A stretch of 64,000 nt of DNA from Stanieria cyanosphaera PCC 7437 (GCF_000317575.1 NC_019748.1:3306501-3370500); one strand, 5' to 3'. Counted from the first letter of the stretch, positions 1 through 8,351 are shown. The notes: generated from the sequence alone by a model not told the origin. A program made the numbers and translations.

Positions 1-211
1 GAGCCTGAGAATTAAGCTTTTTAGCCCATTCATATTCTTTGCCCAGCACAGCGCACAAAGCAGACAAGTCGTATTGTCCAACACCGCGATTATCCATCCA
101 GTGCCGAATACAACTATTTCTGACAAAACCAGCCGTGCGAATCATTTCGTCAATGACTGCAAACTGTTTTGTAGAACCTCTGAGCTTGGCTTCAAGTACG
201 AACAAGATCAA
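1..211 (-). CDS. tnpB: TnpB (IS200/IS605 family RNA-guided nuclease), N-terminal part, cut by window edge
   Basis: The minus strand is open from a probable TTG start at 209-211 to the window edge, about 70 codons without a stop. The translation contains KQFAVIDEMIRTAGFVRNSC and then IRHWMDNRGVGQYDLSA followed by LGKEYEWAKKLNSQA, which is the conserved N-terminus of cyanobacterial TnpB/OrfB proteins of IS200/IS605 (IS1341-type) elements. TnpB is a Cas12-ancestor nuclease guided by an omega-RNA read from the element's end. The catalytic RuvC part and zinc finger lie beyond the left edge, so completeness cannot be judged. The start is uncertain: no clear Shine-Dalgarno is visible, and another TTG lies two codons downstream (LFVLEAKL). 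No tnpA is seen to the right. Confidence 0.85.
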   Translation of the reverse strand, partial: MILFVLEAKLRGSTKQFAVIDEMIRTAGFVRNSCIRHWMDNRGVGQYDLSALCAVLGKEYEWAKKLNSQA

Positions 212-288
212 TATCCCAAATATCTTATGGAGTTATTTTACCATAAGGTGTGCTGTCGCACGTTTGTTTATTGGTCAAAATTCATGAA

Positions 289-330
289 GTCATCGCAGCT
301 TTCGTCGTTGTACGGCGAAAGAACGATGAC
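289..330. other. Imperfect hairpin upstream of tnpB, possible IS left-end structure
   Basis: GTCATCG (289-295) pairs with CGATGAC (324-330). Inside, CTTTCGTCG (299-307) pairs with CGGCGAAAG (313-321) around loop TTGTA, with one G-T wobble. IS200/IS605 elements carry subterminal hairpins recognised by the Y1 transposase, and the left end lies upstream of tnpB. This hairpin is about 80 bases upstream of the tnpB start and fits that role. No TnpA or cleavage motif was identified, so the assignment is inference. Confidence 0.45.
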
Positions 331-411
331 CTCGTCGCTGAATCAAAGATTACAGCGCGAGCCTTCTTTCGACATTAAAGGTAAATTTATACCAAATCAA
401 ATAATGTTTTT

Positions 412-437
412 GTAAGGGTGATTGGTCAATCGCCTTC
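412..437. repeat. Short dispersed palindrome (GTAAGGG...CCTT type)
   Basis: AAGGGTGATTG (414-424) pairs with CAATCGCCTT (427-436) with one bulge and one wobble. It resembles the palindromes at 11551, 24822, 39049 and 62706 in this window and is probably a member of the same dispersed intergenic family. Confidence 0.5.
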
Positions 438-560
438 AGAGTATGTGTCGCATTCTTTTTTCAAATTTCTAGCTTTAGTTAGATGTAAAATCAAAAATCT
501 TGTGTTTAAAATACACAAATAAATATAACAACTCTGCTATAAATTAGTAGATAAGCCTTA

Positions 561-1229
561 ATGATCAAAGTTGTAATTTTCGATCTTGATGGTACTTTAG
601 TTGATTCAGTCGATCTTCACGCTCAAGCTTGGGTTAAAGCTTTTCAAAACTATGGGTATGAATTCCCTTTTGAAAAGTTACGTCAGCAAATTGGCAAAGG
701 TGGTTCTTATATTATTAAGGATTTATTACCACAAGCTGAGTATGAAAAATTATGTTCCGCTATTTCCGATTATCGTAAAGAATATTATCAAAATAATCTT
801 TTAGAACAAGTCCGCCCATTTCCTAAAGTTAAAGAATTATTTGAAAAAATTAAAGCAGATGGAATCAGAATTGTCTTAGCTTCTTCTGCAAGAACAAAAA
901 CGGTTGCTCACTATAAAAAATTATTAGAAATTGAAGATTTAATTGATGGTGCTACTTCTACTGATGATGTAGAAAAATCAAAACCAGAACCAGATATTTT
1001 TTTAGCTGCCTTAGAAAAAGTTGATGCTGTAAAAGCTAATGAAGTAATTGTAATTGGAGATAGTCCTTATGATGTTCAAGCAGCAAATAAAATTTCTTTA
1101 CCAACTATTGGTTTTCTCTGTGGTGGTTTTGCAAAAGAAAAGTTAATCGAAGCTGGCTGTATAGCTATTTATCAAGATGCTGCTGATTTACTAGCCAATT
1201 ATGAGCAATCTCCACTTAAAAGTTATTAA
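561..1229 (+). CDS. HAD superfamily hydrolase (subfamily IA, phosphatase/beta-phosphoglucomutase type)
   Basis: This 222-residue cytosolic phosphohydrolase has the HAD motifs in order: FDLDGTLVDS with nucleophile Asp8 and acid/base Asp10, Ser109 in the LASSA motif II, Lys141 in KSKPEPD, and the acidic motif GDSPYD with Asp167 and Asp171. The alpha-helical cap between residues 16 and 90 identifies subfamily IA, which includes phosphoglycolate phosphatases and beta-phosphoglucomutases. The substrate cannot be read from the sequence. The gene stands alone. The ATG at 561 directly precedes the first motif as usual, but no strong Shine-Dalgarno is present. Confidence 0.9.
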   Translation: MIKVVIFDLDGTLVDSVDLHAQAWVKAFQNYGYEFPFEKLRQQIGKGGSYIIKDLLPQAEYEKLCSAISDYRKEYYQNNLLEQVRPFPKVKELFEKIKADGIRIVLASSARTKTVAHYKKLLEIEDLIDGATSTDDVEKSKPEPDIFLAALEKVDAVKANEVIVIGDSPYDVQAANKISLPTIGFLCGGFAKEKLIEAGCIAIYQDAADLLANYEQSPLKSY

Positions 1230-1300
1230 GAATTAGTACTTTAATTTCTTGTTATCAAAAGAATTATTATTTGCTTATAAATTGTATTTAAAATACCAAA

Positions 1301-1405
1301 ATGATTTTTATAGAAGAAAGAAGAGGATTGTTACAAAGGTTGATTAAGTTTTTCGGCGATATTTTATTAAAATTTTTTCGCTGGTTACAACCTCGTCGGT
1401 ATTAA
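1301..1405 (+). CDS. Possible 34-residue small protein
   Basis: An ATG-to-TAA frame encodes MIFIEERRGLLQRLIKFFGD, then ILLKFFRWLQPRRY. The product is strongly basic and amphipathic, with hydrophobic residues spaced as in a membrane-binding helix. There is no convincing ribosome binding site and no recognised family. It may be chance in AT-rich DNA. Confidence 0.25.
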   Translation: MIFIEERRGLLQRLIKFFGDILLKFFRWLQPRRY

Positions 1406-1789
1406 ATTAACTAATTTAAGAATTAACAATTATAGCGATCGCTTGAGAGACACTTGAGACAAGAACGTGCAGTATAAATCAACTTATGCTGCTTGGTTTT
1501 TACATAAATACTGACTGAAATACAATACAACAATTTTTCCGCTCAGTTCTAATCGTAAATTCGCTTAAATATTTTTAGATTAATGTTGACTGATAGACAC
1601 GGAGACGGGCAGACTGGAATAATTTTATTAAAAGAAATGCTCTAACTTCTTAGAACAAAAAAATTGAAAAATTATTTCTTTTGGTAGAGATATTAATTGG
1701 ATTTGAAAATGAAACTTAAAGTATCAAGGAAAAAAAAATAAAGTTAGACAGTTTCGACAATTATTAATGTCCTAATCAAAGAATAAAAA
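1406..1789. other. Intergenic region without recognised genes
   Basis: This AT-rich spacer holds one GCGATCGC octamer at 1436-1443. I see no convincing gene, terminator or RNA in it. It presumably carries the promoter of the stress-type gene at 1790. Confidence 0.5.
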
Positions 1790-2839
1790 ATGAGTACAAC
1801 ACAATATCAAAAAGCAATAGGCGTTTTCCACAATCGCGCAGAAGCTGAAGCAGCACTTAGAGAACTTCAGCAATCTGGTTTTTTAATGGACCGAGTTTCT
1901 GTAATCGCTCAAAACCCCGAACAAACCAAAGGAATGACAGAAGCAAATGTTCGTGAAGGTGTTGGTAATAAAGCAGATGAAGGAGCTACTACTGGAGCGG
2001 TTACTGGTGGAACTTTAGGCGGTTTGACTGGTTTATTAGTAGGTCTTGGTACGTTAGCAATTCCAGGTGTTGGACCAATTTTACTAGCAGGTGCAACCGC
2101 AACTGCGCTAGCAACCACAGTAGCTGGAGGTGCAATTGGTGCTGCTGCTGGCGGTTTAATTGGCGGACTGATTGGTTTGGGAATTCCTGAAGAGAGAGCT
2201 AGACTTTATAACGATCGCGTCAGACAAGGATACTACCTAGTAATCATCGAAGGAAATTCAGTAGAAATTGAGCGCGCAGAAGCTGTCTTACGTCGTCATG
2301 GTATTCAAGATTGGGATGTTTATGGACAACCACAGCGTGAGATAACTTCCAATCATCCTGCAACGGAATTAAATGCAGGCGTACCCATGACTAGAGCTAA
2401 TTCTACTGATTATGTGACGACCACAACCAAACCAACTACCAACAGAACTATTAACACTCGTAAACACGCAGTTGCAGTTTTTTCTCATCGCCAAGAGGCA
2501 GAACAAGCAGTTAGAGACTTGAAAGAATCTGGTTTTCCTCTAGAACAAATTGATATAGTAGCGACAGAAACAAGCACCAATCATCCTTTTACTGGTGTAA
2601 AAACTCGCAATCGTATTGATGATTATGCAAGCTTGGGAATTTTAGAACCAGCAGCTAATGTCTATCGCGATCGCCTTAACCGAGGACAGTATTTAGTAAT
2701 GCTCAAAGGCACAGATGAAGAACTTCAGCGTGCTGAAACAAGGTTAAATCGTCGCGCTATTCAACAGTGGGATATTTATCAGGTTGTTGCCGATCATCCC
2801 GAAGTCATCATTATTGATCATCGTCATCCTAATACTTAA
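1790..2839 (+). CDS. Two-domain general stress (YflT/GSP17M-like) protein with glycine zipper
   Basis: This 349-residue protein has two copies of an alpha/beta domain. One begins at residue 7 (KAIGVFHNRAEAEAALRELQ), the other near residue 225 (KHAVAVFSHRQEAEQAVRDL). They match the general-stress-protein 17M/YflT domain type. Each copy ends with a GYYLVIIEG or GQYLVMLKG strand and WDVY/WDIY. Inserted in the first copy, at about residues 65-130, is a Gly/Ala-rich stretch with GG, GGLIGGLIGLG and similar repeats, typical of glycine-zipper membrane-associated segments. A Thr/Asn-rich linker joins the halves. Function is unknown; a stress or membrane-association role is inferred. Confidence 0.75.
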   Translation: MSTTQYQKAIGVFHNRAEAEAALRELQQSGFLMDRVSVIAQNPEQTKGMTEANVREGVGNKADEGATTGAVTGGTLGGLTGLLVGLGTLAIPGVGPILLAGATATALATTVAGGAIGAAAGGLIGGLIGLGIPEERARLYNDRVRQGYYLVIIEGNSVEIERAEAVLRRHGIQDWDVYGQPQREITSNHPATELNAGVPMTRANSTDYVTTTTKPTTNRTINTRKHAVAVFSHRQEAEQAVRDLKESGFPLEQIDIVATETSTNHPFTGVKTRNRIDDYASLGILEPAANVYRDRLNRGQYLVMLKGTDEELQRAETRLNRRAIQQWDIYQVVADHPEVIIIDHRHPNT

Positions 2840-2864
2840 TTTCAACAATGATGAATGATGATTT

Positions 2865-2971
2865 TTGAGAGCGTTACTTCTTTCGACGTCAAGTTTGAAT
2901 AAGGCTCTCAAGTCGAAAATTACTTAACTCAAATCCTCAAAGACTTCTTGTCTAAGTCATATTTTTGAGTT
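2865..2971. other. Interleaved inverted repeats in the transketolase leader
   Basis: Three perfect inverted repeats lie between the stress gene and the transketolase: TTGAGAGC (2865-2872) with GCTCTCAA (2904-2911), TTTCGAC (2881-2887) with GTCGAAA (2912-2918), and AACTCAAA (2926-2933) with TTTGAGTT (2964-2971). The first two interleave, so they cannot easily form together. One may be a terminator for the upstream gene. No U-tract follows. Confidence 0.5.
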
Positions 2972-3001
2972 CAACTCAGCATCAACAACAGAAAAAAAAC
3001 G

Positions 3002-4897
3002 ATGGCTATACAAGAACAATTAAAACAATGGCAAGAATTGGCACAACAATTGCGTGTAGATAGTATTCGTGCTACTACTGCTGCTGGTTCAGGACATCCC
3101 ACTTCTTCAATGTCGGCTGCCGATTTGATGGCAGTTTTACTTGCCAAATACTTAAGCTACGACTTCGATCATCCCGACAATCCCAACAATGATCATTTTA
3201 TTCTCTCCAAGGGTCATGCTTCGCCTTTGCTTTATGCCATGTACAAAGCAGCAGGAGTGATTGACGAAGATGAATTGATGTCATTACGCAAGTTTGGCAG
3301 TCGCTTTGAAGGTCATCCTGTACCACTTATTCCTTGGGTGGAAGTAGCTACTGGTTCTTTAGGACAAGGCTTACCCATCGGCGTTGGCATAGGTTTGGCA
3401 GGAAAATATCTTGATCAACTACCCTATCGAATTTGGGTTTTACTGGGTGATAGCGAATCGGCAGAAGGTTCAGTTTGGGAGGCTTTTGATCATGCTTCTT
3501 ATTACCATCTCAACAATTTGATCGCCATTATCGATGTCAATCGCTTAGGTCAACGAGGTCAAACCGAACTAGGTTGGGATACTCAAGCCTATGCTAAGCG
3601 TGCTAAAGCTTTTGGTTGGCACACTATCGAAATAGACGGTCACGACCTAGAACAAATTGACCGAGCTTATGAAGAAGCTTTAAGCATCAGCGATCGCCCT
3701 ACTTTAATTATCGCTCGTACTAAAAAAGGTAAAGGTGTTGCTGCTTTAGAAGATCTTGATGGATGGCATGGTAAAAATTTGGACGAGCAACAGGCAAAAG
3801 AAGCTATAAAAGAGTTGGGAGGAGAACGTCACCTGACTATCGAGGTACAAAAACCACCAACCAATGGTCATCCTGCTTTACCCATCGCTCATCCTTTTCA
3901 TTTTCCAACTTATGAAATAGGTGAGACAGTGGCTACCAGAAAAGCCTATGGTGAGGCTGTCAAAGCTTTAGGTGCTGCTTATCCTCGTTTGGTTGTCTTA
4001 GATGCAGAAGTAAGTAACTCAACTCATGCGGAAGATTTTGCTAAAACCTATCCAGAACGTTTTTTTGAAATGTTTATTGCTGAACAACAAATGGTAGCAG
4101 CAGCAGTGGGTTTACAAGTACGAGGATACCAACCTTTTGCTTCTAGTTTTGCGGCCTTTCTTTCTCGTGCCTATGATTTTGTTCGCATGGCTGCCGTTTC
4201 TCGTGCCAAGATCAAACTAGTAGGTTCTCATGCTGGAGTATCGATTGGTCAAGATGGTGCTTCCCAAATGGGATTAGAAGATTTGGCTTCTTTGCGTGCA
4301 GTCTGTGGTAGTACAGTACTTTATCCTTGTGATGGCAACCAAACTGCTAAGTTAGTAGAACAAATGCTTGGTTGCGAAGGAGTTGTGTATTTACGAACAA
4401 CTCGGATGAAAACTCCAGTTATTTATTCGATTCAAGAAGAGTTTCCCGTCGGTGGTAGTAAAATTGTTCGCCAATCTGACCGCGATCGCTTGACCATCAT
4501 TGGTGCTGGAGTAACTCTTCATGAAGCTCTCAAAGCCTACGAACATCTCAAAGAAGAAGGCATTACCGCCAGGGTAATTGATGCTTATTCTGTCAAACCC
4601 ATTGATGTCGAAACTTTACATCAAGCAGCCAAAGACACAGATGGTAATTTAATTGTAGTTGAAGACCATTGGGCAGAAGGAGGATTAGGAGCAGCCGTAC
4701 TCGATGCTTTTGCAGGGAACAAAACTAAAGCGAAGTATCAAGGATTGCCTTTAAATCTTATTAAATTGGCAGTAAGGGAAATGCCTGGTTCGGGTTCGCC
4801 AGAAGAATTGTTACACGCAGCTAAAATTGATGCTTTTGCCATTGTCGAAGCAGCACGATCACTAGTCGAATCCCAGGTAATTGCTAGTCAAAACTAG
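3002..4897 (+). CDS. tkt: Transketolase, shorter animal-like type
   Basis: This thiamine-diphosphate enzyme moves two-carbon ketol units between sugar phosphates in the Calvin and pentose phosphate cycles. Visible features of the 631-residue protein are SGHPTSS with His32, SKGHASP with His72, EGHPVP with His105, the ThDP/metal motif GDS (149-151) with Asn180, and the catalytic glutamate Glu361 in IAEQQMV. The C-terminal domain contains the transketolase-C fold near residues 500-600. Both the length and the N-terminal sequence (RVDSIRATTAAGSGHPTSSM) resemble animal and archaeal transketolases rather than the roughly 670-residue form typical of cyanobacterial carbon fixation. This may therefore be a second enzyme of the organism. 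Confidence 0.92.
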   Translation: MAIQEQLKQWQELAQQLRVDSIRATTAAGSGHPTSSMSAADLMAVLLAKYLSYDFDHPDNPNNDHFILSKGHASPLLYAMYKAAGVIDEDELMSLRKFGSRFEGHPVPLIPWVEVATGSLGQGLPIGVGIGLAGKYLDQLPYRIWVLLGDSESAEGSVWEAFDHASYYHLNNLIAIIDVNRLGQRGQTELGWDTQAYAKRAKAFGWHTIEIDGHDLEQIDRAYEEALSISDRPTLIIARTKKGKGVAALEDLDGWHGKNLDEQQAKEAIKELGGERHLTIEVQKPPTNGHPALPIAHPFHFPTYEIGETVATRKAYGEAVKALGAAYPRLVVLDAEVSNSTHAEDFAKTYPERFFEMFIAEQQMVAAAVGLQVRGYQPFASSFAAFLSRAYDFVRMAAVSRAKIKLVGSHAGVSIGQDGASQMGLEDLASLRAVCGSTVLYPCDGNQTAKLVEQMLGCEGVVYLRTTRMKTPVIYSIQEEFPVGGSKIVRQSDRDRLTIIGAGVTLHEALKAYEHLKEEGITARVIDAYSVKPIDVETLHQAAKDTDGNLIVVEDHWAEGGLGAAVLDAFAGNKTKAKYQGLPLNLIKLAVREMPGSGSPEELLHAAKIDAFAIVEAARSLVESQVIASQN

Positions 4898-5093
4898 TTG
4901 ATACAGCTATCTCCAGTATAGTTTTTGCAAAAAAAACACCAATTAAATTAAGGTATCTATCTTAAGAATGACGAATAGCTTCTGAAATAATAGATAGCCT
5001 ATTAAAAATAGAAATTGAGTTTTTGCTTGAGCTAATCTCTACATAAGATTAACTTAAGTTCGTTAGTTCCCCAATTTAAACTCAATAACCAGC

Positions 5094-5183
5094 ACTTACG
5101 CAAAATCATCGAATCTAAGCTGGGTAATGTCGACCCGAATCATATATAAAGATTAAAATCGAGTGCGATCAATTTGCGTAAGT
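5094..5183. repeat. MITE-like inverted-repeat element
   Basis: ACTTACGCAAA (5094-5104) is repeated as its exact reverse complement TTTGCGTAAGT (5173-5183), about 90 bases end to end with no coding capacity. Such ends occur in non-autonomous transposon remnants of cyanobacteria. No clear target duplication was found. The rest of the 4898-5329 spacer shows nothing else except a partial ATCTATCTTAAGA motif at 4955-4967. Confidence 0.6.
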
Positions 5184-5329
5184 CCTATTAACTTTTTCAA
5201 ACTGATATGAAATGTCTCTTCAGGATTCAATCAGCTTTTTAAATAGCTAACAATTTAATGGGTGCAATCGTCTAAACCAGGATGATTGACGTTGATTAAA
5301 CCAATCAATCCAAAGCAAAGGAGGAACAA

Positions 5330-5563
5330 ATGGTTCAACAAATGCAAGGACAATCCAACACAGGCACAACAGATCAAGATTATAATTTGATCAGCGTTCT
5401 CTATCACGCGTTACAAAGTGCTGCGGTATGTGATACCTATATGGAAGATGCCGAACAAGCAGGCGATCGCGAGTTAACTGAATTCTTTCAACAAGTTAAA
5501 GAGCAAAATTGCGAACAAGCAGAACGTGCCAAAAAACTGATGGCACAACGAATAGGGCAATAG
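5330..5563 (+). CDS. Small conserved-looking helical protein of unknown function
   Basis: The 77-residue product is acidic and Gln-rich in its N-terminal 17 residues, then predicted all-helical (LISVLYHALQSAAVCDTYME, then DREL...FFQQVKEQN). The start is fixed by a strong Shine-Dalgarno, AAGGAGGAAC, just before the ATG. The two-helix pattern with a conserved-looking YHALQSA is reminiscent of ferritin-like or bacterioferritin-associated small proteins, but no metal-site motif is complete, so no function is proposed. A perfect hairpin follows the gene. Confidence 0.75.
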   Translation: MVQQMQGQSNTGTTDQDYNLISVLYHALQSAAVCDTYMEDAEQAGDRELTEFFQQVKEQNCEQAERAKKLMAQRIGQ

Positions 5564-5588
5564 TACTAACTTAGAGTTATTGTTAATT

Positions 5589-5627
5589 TAGGCGCAGTGA
5601 AACAAGAAAAAAATTCATCTGCGCCTA
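5589..5627 (+). terminator. Hairpin terminator candidate
   Basis: TAGGCGCAG (5589-5597) pairs perfectly with CTGCGCCTA (5619-5627) around a 21-base A-rich loop, 25 bases after the stop of the 77-residue gene. No T-run follows, so termination is inferred from position. Confidence 0.5.
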
Positions 5628-5670
5628 GGATATTGGAAGTTACTGACTCAAAATATTTAGCAGAGCCATA

Positions 5671-5854
5671 TATAGCCTTTCTCGCTCTTGGTGAGGTACA
5701 TCATTACCAGTTACTAATTACTAATTACTAATTACTAATTATGAGGGATGAATAATCAACCATTAGCATAAGCGAAGCGCACTACCGTAGGTCTCAACTA
5801 TCAACGCTCTACCAGGGAAATGAACTGTATTTCATTAATCTGAGAACCGCTATA
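5671..5854. repeat. Foldback repeat family A, copy 1 (184 bp)
   Basis: The element begins TATAGCCTTTCTC and ends GAGAACCGCTATA, giving inverted termini. Inside are four tandem TTACTAA heptamers (5711-5738). An almost identical element of exactly the same length lies inverted at 26622-26805, and degenerate relatives occur at 19028, 20337, 23657 and 32771. Nothing further is recognised in the rest of the 5564-6088 spacer. Confidence 0.8.
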
Positions 5855-6088
5855 TCTTTCTATCAAAAGTTAGAAGCTTTTGGGAAGTAAATCAGCATAG
5901 TTAAAACTAAACAATAAGTTTCAGTTTGGTCAAACTCTAACTTTAGACTGACTAAAAACTACTCTTTTAGGATGACGTTTAACTCTCTTCAATTGATTAA
6001 ATTAAGAATAAATCTTCTCCGAGATTACTAATAGATTAAAACCGAAAAATAATTACCAATTACAATTAAGTTAACAAAAGGATTAACC

Positions 6089-6448
6089 ATGCAAGACGTA
6101 CCAAAAAATGCTAAAGAAGGCGACTATTACAAAACTGAAGAAATTCCAGCAGAAGCCAGAGAAGCTGTTCCTACTGAAGAAAGACTAAGCCCCAAACAAA
6201 GAAACCTAACTGCTAATCCAGGCGATCGCATTTCTGATGAACCTCAGACAATAGAAGAAAAAGCTGAACAAATTGCAGTAGACGCTCCTGATATCACTGG
6301 TGATCATATCAAAGTACCAACTTATTTTGTAGTTGACGAACCTGATGGTGAAGAAAAAGCACTTCATCATGTTAAAGATGCAGAAGAAATATCCGATGTA
6401 ATTCGCCAAGCCAGAGTAGATGAGGATGGTAATCGCACTTGGTGGTAG
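6089..6448 (+). CDS. Acidic hypothetical protein
   Basis: This 119-residue product is rich in Glu and Asp. Its N-terminal half (KNAKEGDYYKTEEIPAEARE) looks disordered. The C-terminal half, about residues 72-119, has a compact pattern IKVPTYFVVDEPDGEEKAL and ends in RTWW. No family is recognised. The start has a fair Shine-Dalgarno (AAAGGATT) eight bases upstream. It resembles in style the acidic protein at 56807, and a hairpin terminator follows. A stress-related role is only a guess from composition. Confidence 0.7.
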   Translation: MQDVPKNAKEGDYYKTEEIPAEAREAVPTEERLSPKQRNLTANPGDRISDEPQTIEEKAEQIAVDAPDITGDHIKVPTYFVVDEPDGEEKALHHVKDAEEISDVIRQARVDEDGNRTWW

Positions 6449-6458
6449 ATAGATTAAT

Positions 6459-6493
6459 TAGGGGAAAAGAGCAATTATTTAGCTTTTTCCCTA
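6459..6493 (+). terminator. Hairpin terminator
   Basis: TAGGGGAAAA starting at 6459 pairs with TTTTTCCCTA ending at 6493, with GC pairs closing the top and a two-base bulge. It starts ten bases after the stop codon of the upstream gene. Confidence 0.65.
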
Positions 6494-6542
6494 GTTAACT
6501 CTTTGGTATTAATTATAAAATTTTAAATTTTATCTAAACTAA

Positions 6543-6806
6543 CTAATGACGCGATCGCCATAAAAGTCCTAATAAACCAATAGCCATAGCCAAACAAATT
6601 AAGATGTAAAGGTTGAAGCTAATTCCAGAACCAGTTGTTTCATTTTTCCACCGTAAAATCCACCAAACACCCTCACCAAAAGCAAAAGAAGGAACTTTAA
6701 AAAACAATAAGATTGCTGGTAGGGCAGAAAAAATAAGAATGAGCATTAATAAACTTCCTAAGCTTAAGCTCAGAAAATATTTTAAATTCGACTCAACTTT
6801 TTTCAT
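6543..6806 (-). CDS. Small two-helix membrane protein, unknown
   Basis: This 87-residue protein has two predicted membrane helices: about residues 10-36 (YFLSLSLGSLLMLILIFSAL onward) and 65-82 (FNLYILICLAMAIGLLGLLW). Between them is an exposed loop with WWILRWKNETTGSG. It ends RSRH, suggesting a cytoplasmic C-terminus by the positive-inside rule. No family is recognised. A plus-strand frame covers the same DNA but lacks such coherent features. Confidence 0.6.
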   Translation of the reverse strand: MKKVESNLKYFLSLSLGSLLMLILIFSALPAILLFFKVPSFAFGEGVWWILRWKNETTGSGISFNLYILICLAMAIGLLGLLWRSRH

Positions 6807-7014
6807 TGATTGAATTTTTGTGCATTAATTGTTTAAATTATCAAATTTAAGAAGTTAATTCTTCTAGCCATAGCTATACATTTAAAATTCTCATAGAGAA
6901 ATAAAGTTCTAAAAAAAAGTAATTAGCAACTCTATCCTTAAAGATAATTTGATCAATAGATTTTACAGCTAACTTGTAGTTTAAAAACTATGGTTATCTT
7001 AGGAGAAAATTTCA

Positions 7015-7392
7015 ATGCTAGAGTACCGACAAGACCAAAATTCTAATGTCATTGGCATTAAAGTTGATGGCAAAATTACTAAAAACGATTTTACCGAACT
7101 TGTTCACAAGTTAGAAACTGCAATTAATAACTACGGACAAATTCGTATTTTAGTTGAGTTTATTCAAATGCAAGGATTAGAAGCCAGTGCTTTTTGGGAA
7201 GATTTGCGTTTTAGTTTGACTCATTTTAAAGATATCAGTCGCTATGCCATAGTAGGAGAACAAACTTGGCTACAAGCTTGGACAAATTTAGTTAAGCCGT
7301 TTATTCCTTGTGAAGTTAAATATTTTAAATCTAATGAGCTTGAGGAAGCTTGGCATTGGTTAGAAAGTTCGAGTAGTTTTTCAGAAGATTAA
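7015..7392 (+). CDS. SpoIIAA-like (STAS-fold) domain protein
   Basis: At 125 residues the protein is a single domain. The pattern is a strand NVIGIKVDGKITKNDFTEL, a central strand IRILVEFIQMQG, then a helix with FWEDLRFSLTHFKDISRYAI and WLQAWTNL, ending FKSNELEEAWHWLES. This is typical of the SpoIIAA-like family (DUF3478), a STAS-related fold found as stand-alone soluble proteins and thought to bind lipophilic ligands or membranes. The phospho-acceptor serine of true anti-anti-sigma factors is not evident. Shine-Dalgarno AGGAGAAA precedes the ATG by about eight bases. Confidence 0.8.
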   Translation: MLEYRQDQNSNVIGIKVDGKITKNDFTELVHKLETAINNYGQIRILVEFIQMQGLEASAFWEDLRFSLTHFKDISRYAIVGEQTWLQAWTNLVKPFIPCEVKYFKSNELEEAWHWLESSSSFSED

Positions 7393-7724
7393 AGATCATT
7401 TAAAACAAGCTAATCATAATTATAGCGATCGCTCTTAATTTATACTAATTCTCAACAGCATAATTCTATCTGCTGAGGAAACTTCAGCATATCTCACGCT
7501 CAATCATTTACTGGAGACATAAATCACTTTTCCTTCATATCTTCTGCCTTTTGCCTAAATCTAAAGTCTCTCGCTATTTTTGATAAATAGTATTATTTCA
7601 AATAATCAAAACTACTACTACCAAAGATAGAGTAAAATCTTGTCCATACTTGCTAAGTTCTAAAAAACATTTGATGACGAAGCGTAATTAAATACAGCTA
7701 TTAATCAAAAAGAGAAAATTAACC
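7393..7724. other. Intergenic region without recognised genes
   Basis: This AT-rich spacer has one GCGATCGC near 7425. I see no coding frame or structured element. Confidence 0.5.
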
Positions 7725-8198
7725 ATGTTTTTGAGAATTTGGCAGTTTATGACAATCATTCTTGCTGCACTAACTACGGGGGCTGCCTATTGTCATGTTT
7801 TAGAATTGCCAGCAAAAATGGGTTATGATGCAACCTTCTACATGAGATTAAATACTAGTCTTTATTGGGGCTTTGGACATATTGCGGGGTTCATTGAGGC
7901 TGCGACAGTCTTTGTGGCAGCACCAGTGCTATTATTTTTCCTGCGTAAACGAAAACTTGCCTTTCAATGGGCGTTAGCTGGAACAATTTCCTTGGCGTTA
8001 GCATTTATCGTTTTTCTCGTCTTTACAGAACCTATGAATCGTAATATCTTCCAATGGTTAACTGAGTCAGTGCCAGCAGATTGGACAAGGGTACGAAATC
8101 AATGGGAATATTCGCATCTAGCACGTTTTATCCTTCAGTTAATTGGGTTGTGTGCCTTGCAGTTATCTGTATTTGTCGAAACTCCAACCAAACAATAG
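7725..8198 (+). CDS. DUF1772-like four-helix membrane protein
   Basis: This 157-residue integral membrane protein has hydrophobic segments near residues 5-24, 47-70, 82-105 and 134-152. The motifs HVLELPAKM after helix 1, EPMN after helix 3, and WTRVRNQWEYSHLAR before helix 4 match DUF1772/anthrone-oxygenase-like small membrane proteins. The enzymatic function is unproven in cyanobacteria. A paralogue lies convergently at 8352-8843 and shares the PMN...W..PxDWxRxRNQWEYxH block, so the two arose by duplication. Confidence 0.8.
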   Translation: MFLRIWQFMTIILAALTTGAAYCHVLELPAKMGYDATFYMRLNTSLYWGFGHIAGFIEAATVFVAAPVLLFFLRKRKLAFQWALAGTISLALAFIVFLVFTEPMNRNIFQWLTESVPADWTRVRNQWEYSHLARFILQLIGLCALQLSVFVETPTKQ

Positions 8199-8351
8199 TG
8201 CGATTCTGATTAGCTTACTTTCAATTCAATTATTTAAACTATTTTTAACCAAAAATCTTTGCTCGAAAATGATCGCAACACCTTCCCCATCTAAAATTAT
8301 TTAAAAATAAAAATCTATCCATAAAAAAACCAGAAAATTTTTATTGCTGCA

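Noticed and set aside
39-415. Two overlapping plus-strand frames of 82 and 113 codons
   Set aside because: They overlap the minus-strand TnpB coding sequence and the hairpin, and show no domain or ribosome site.
6613-6813. Plus-strand frame of 66 codons
   Set aside because: The minus-strand frame there encodes a coherent two-helix membrane protein; the plus frame has no features.
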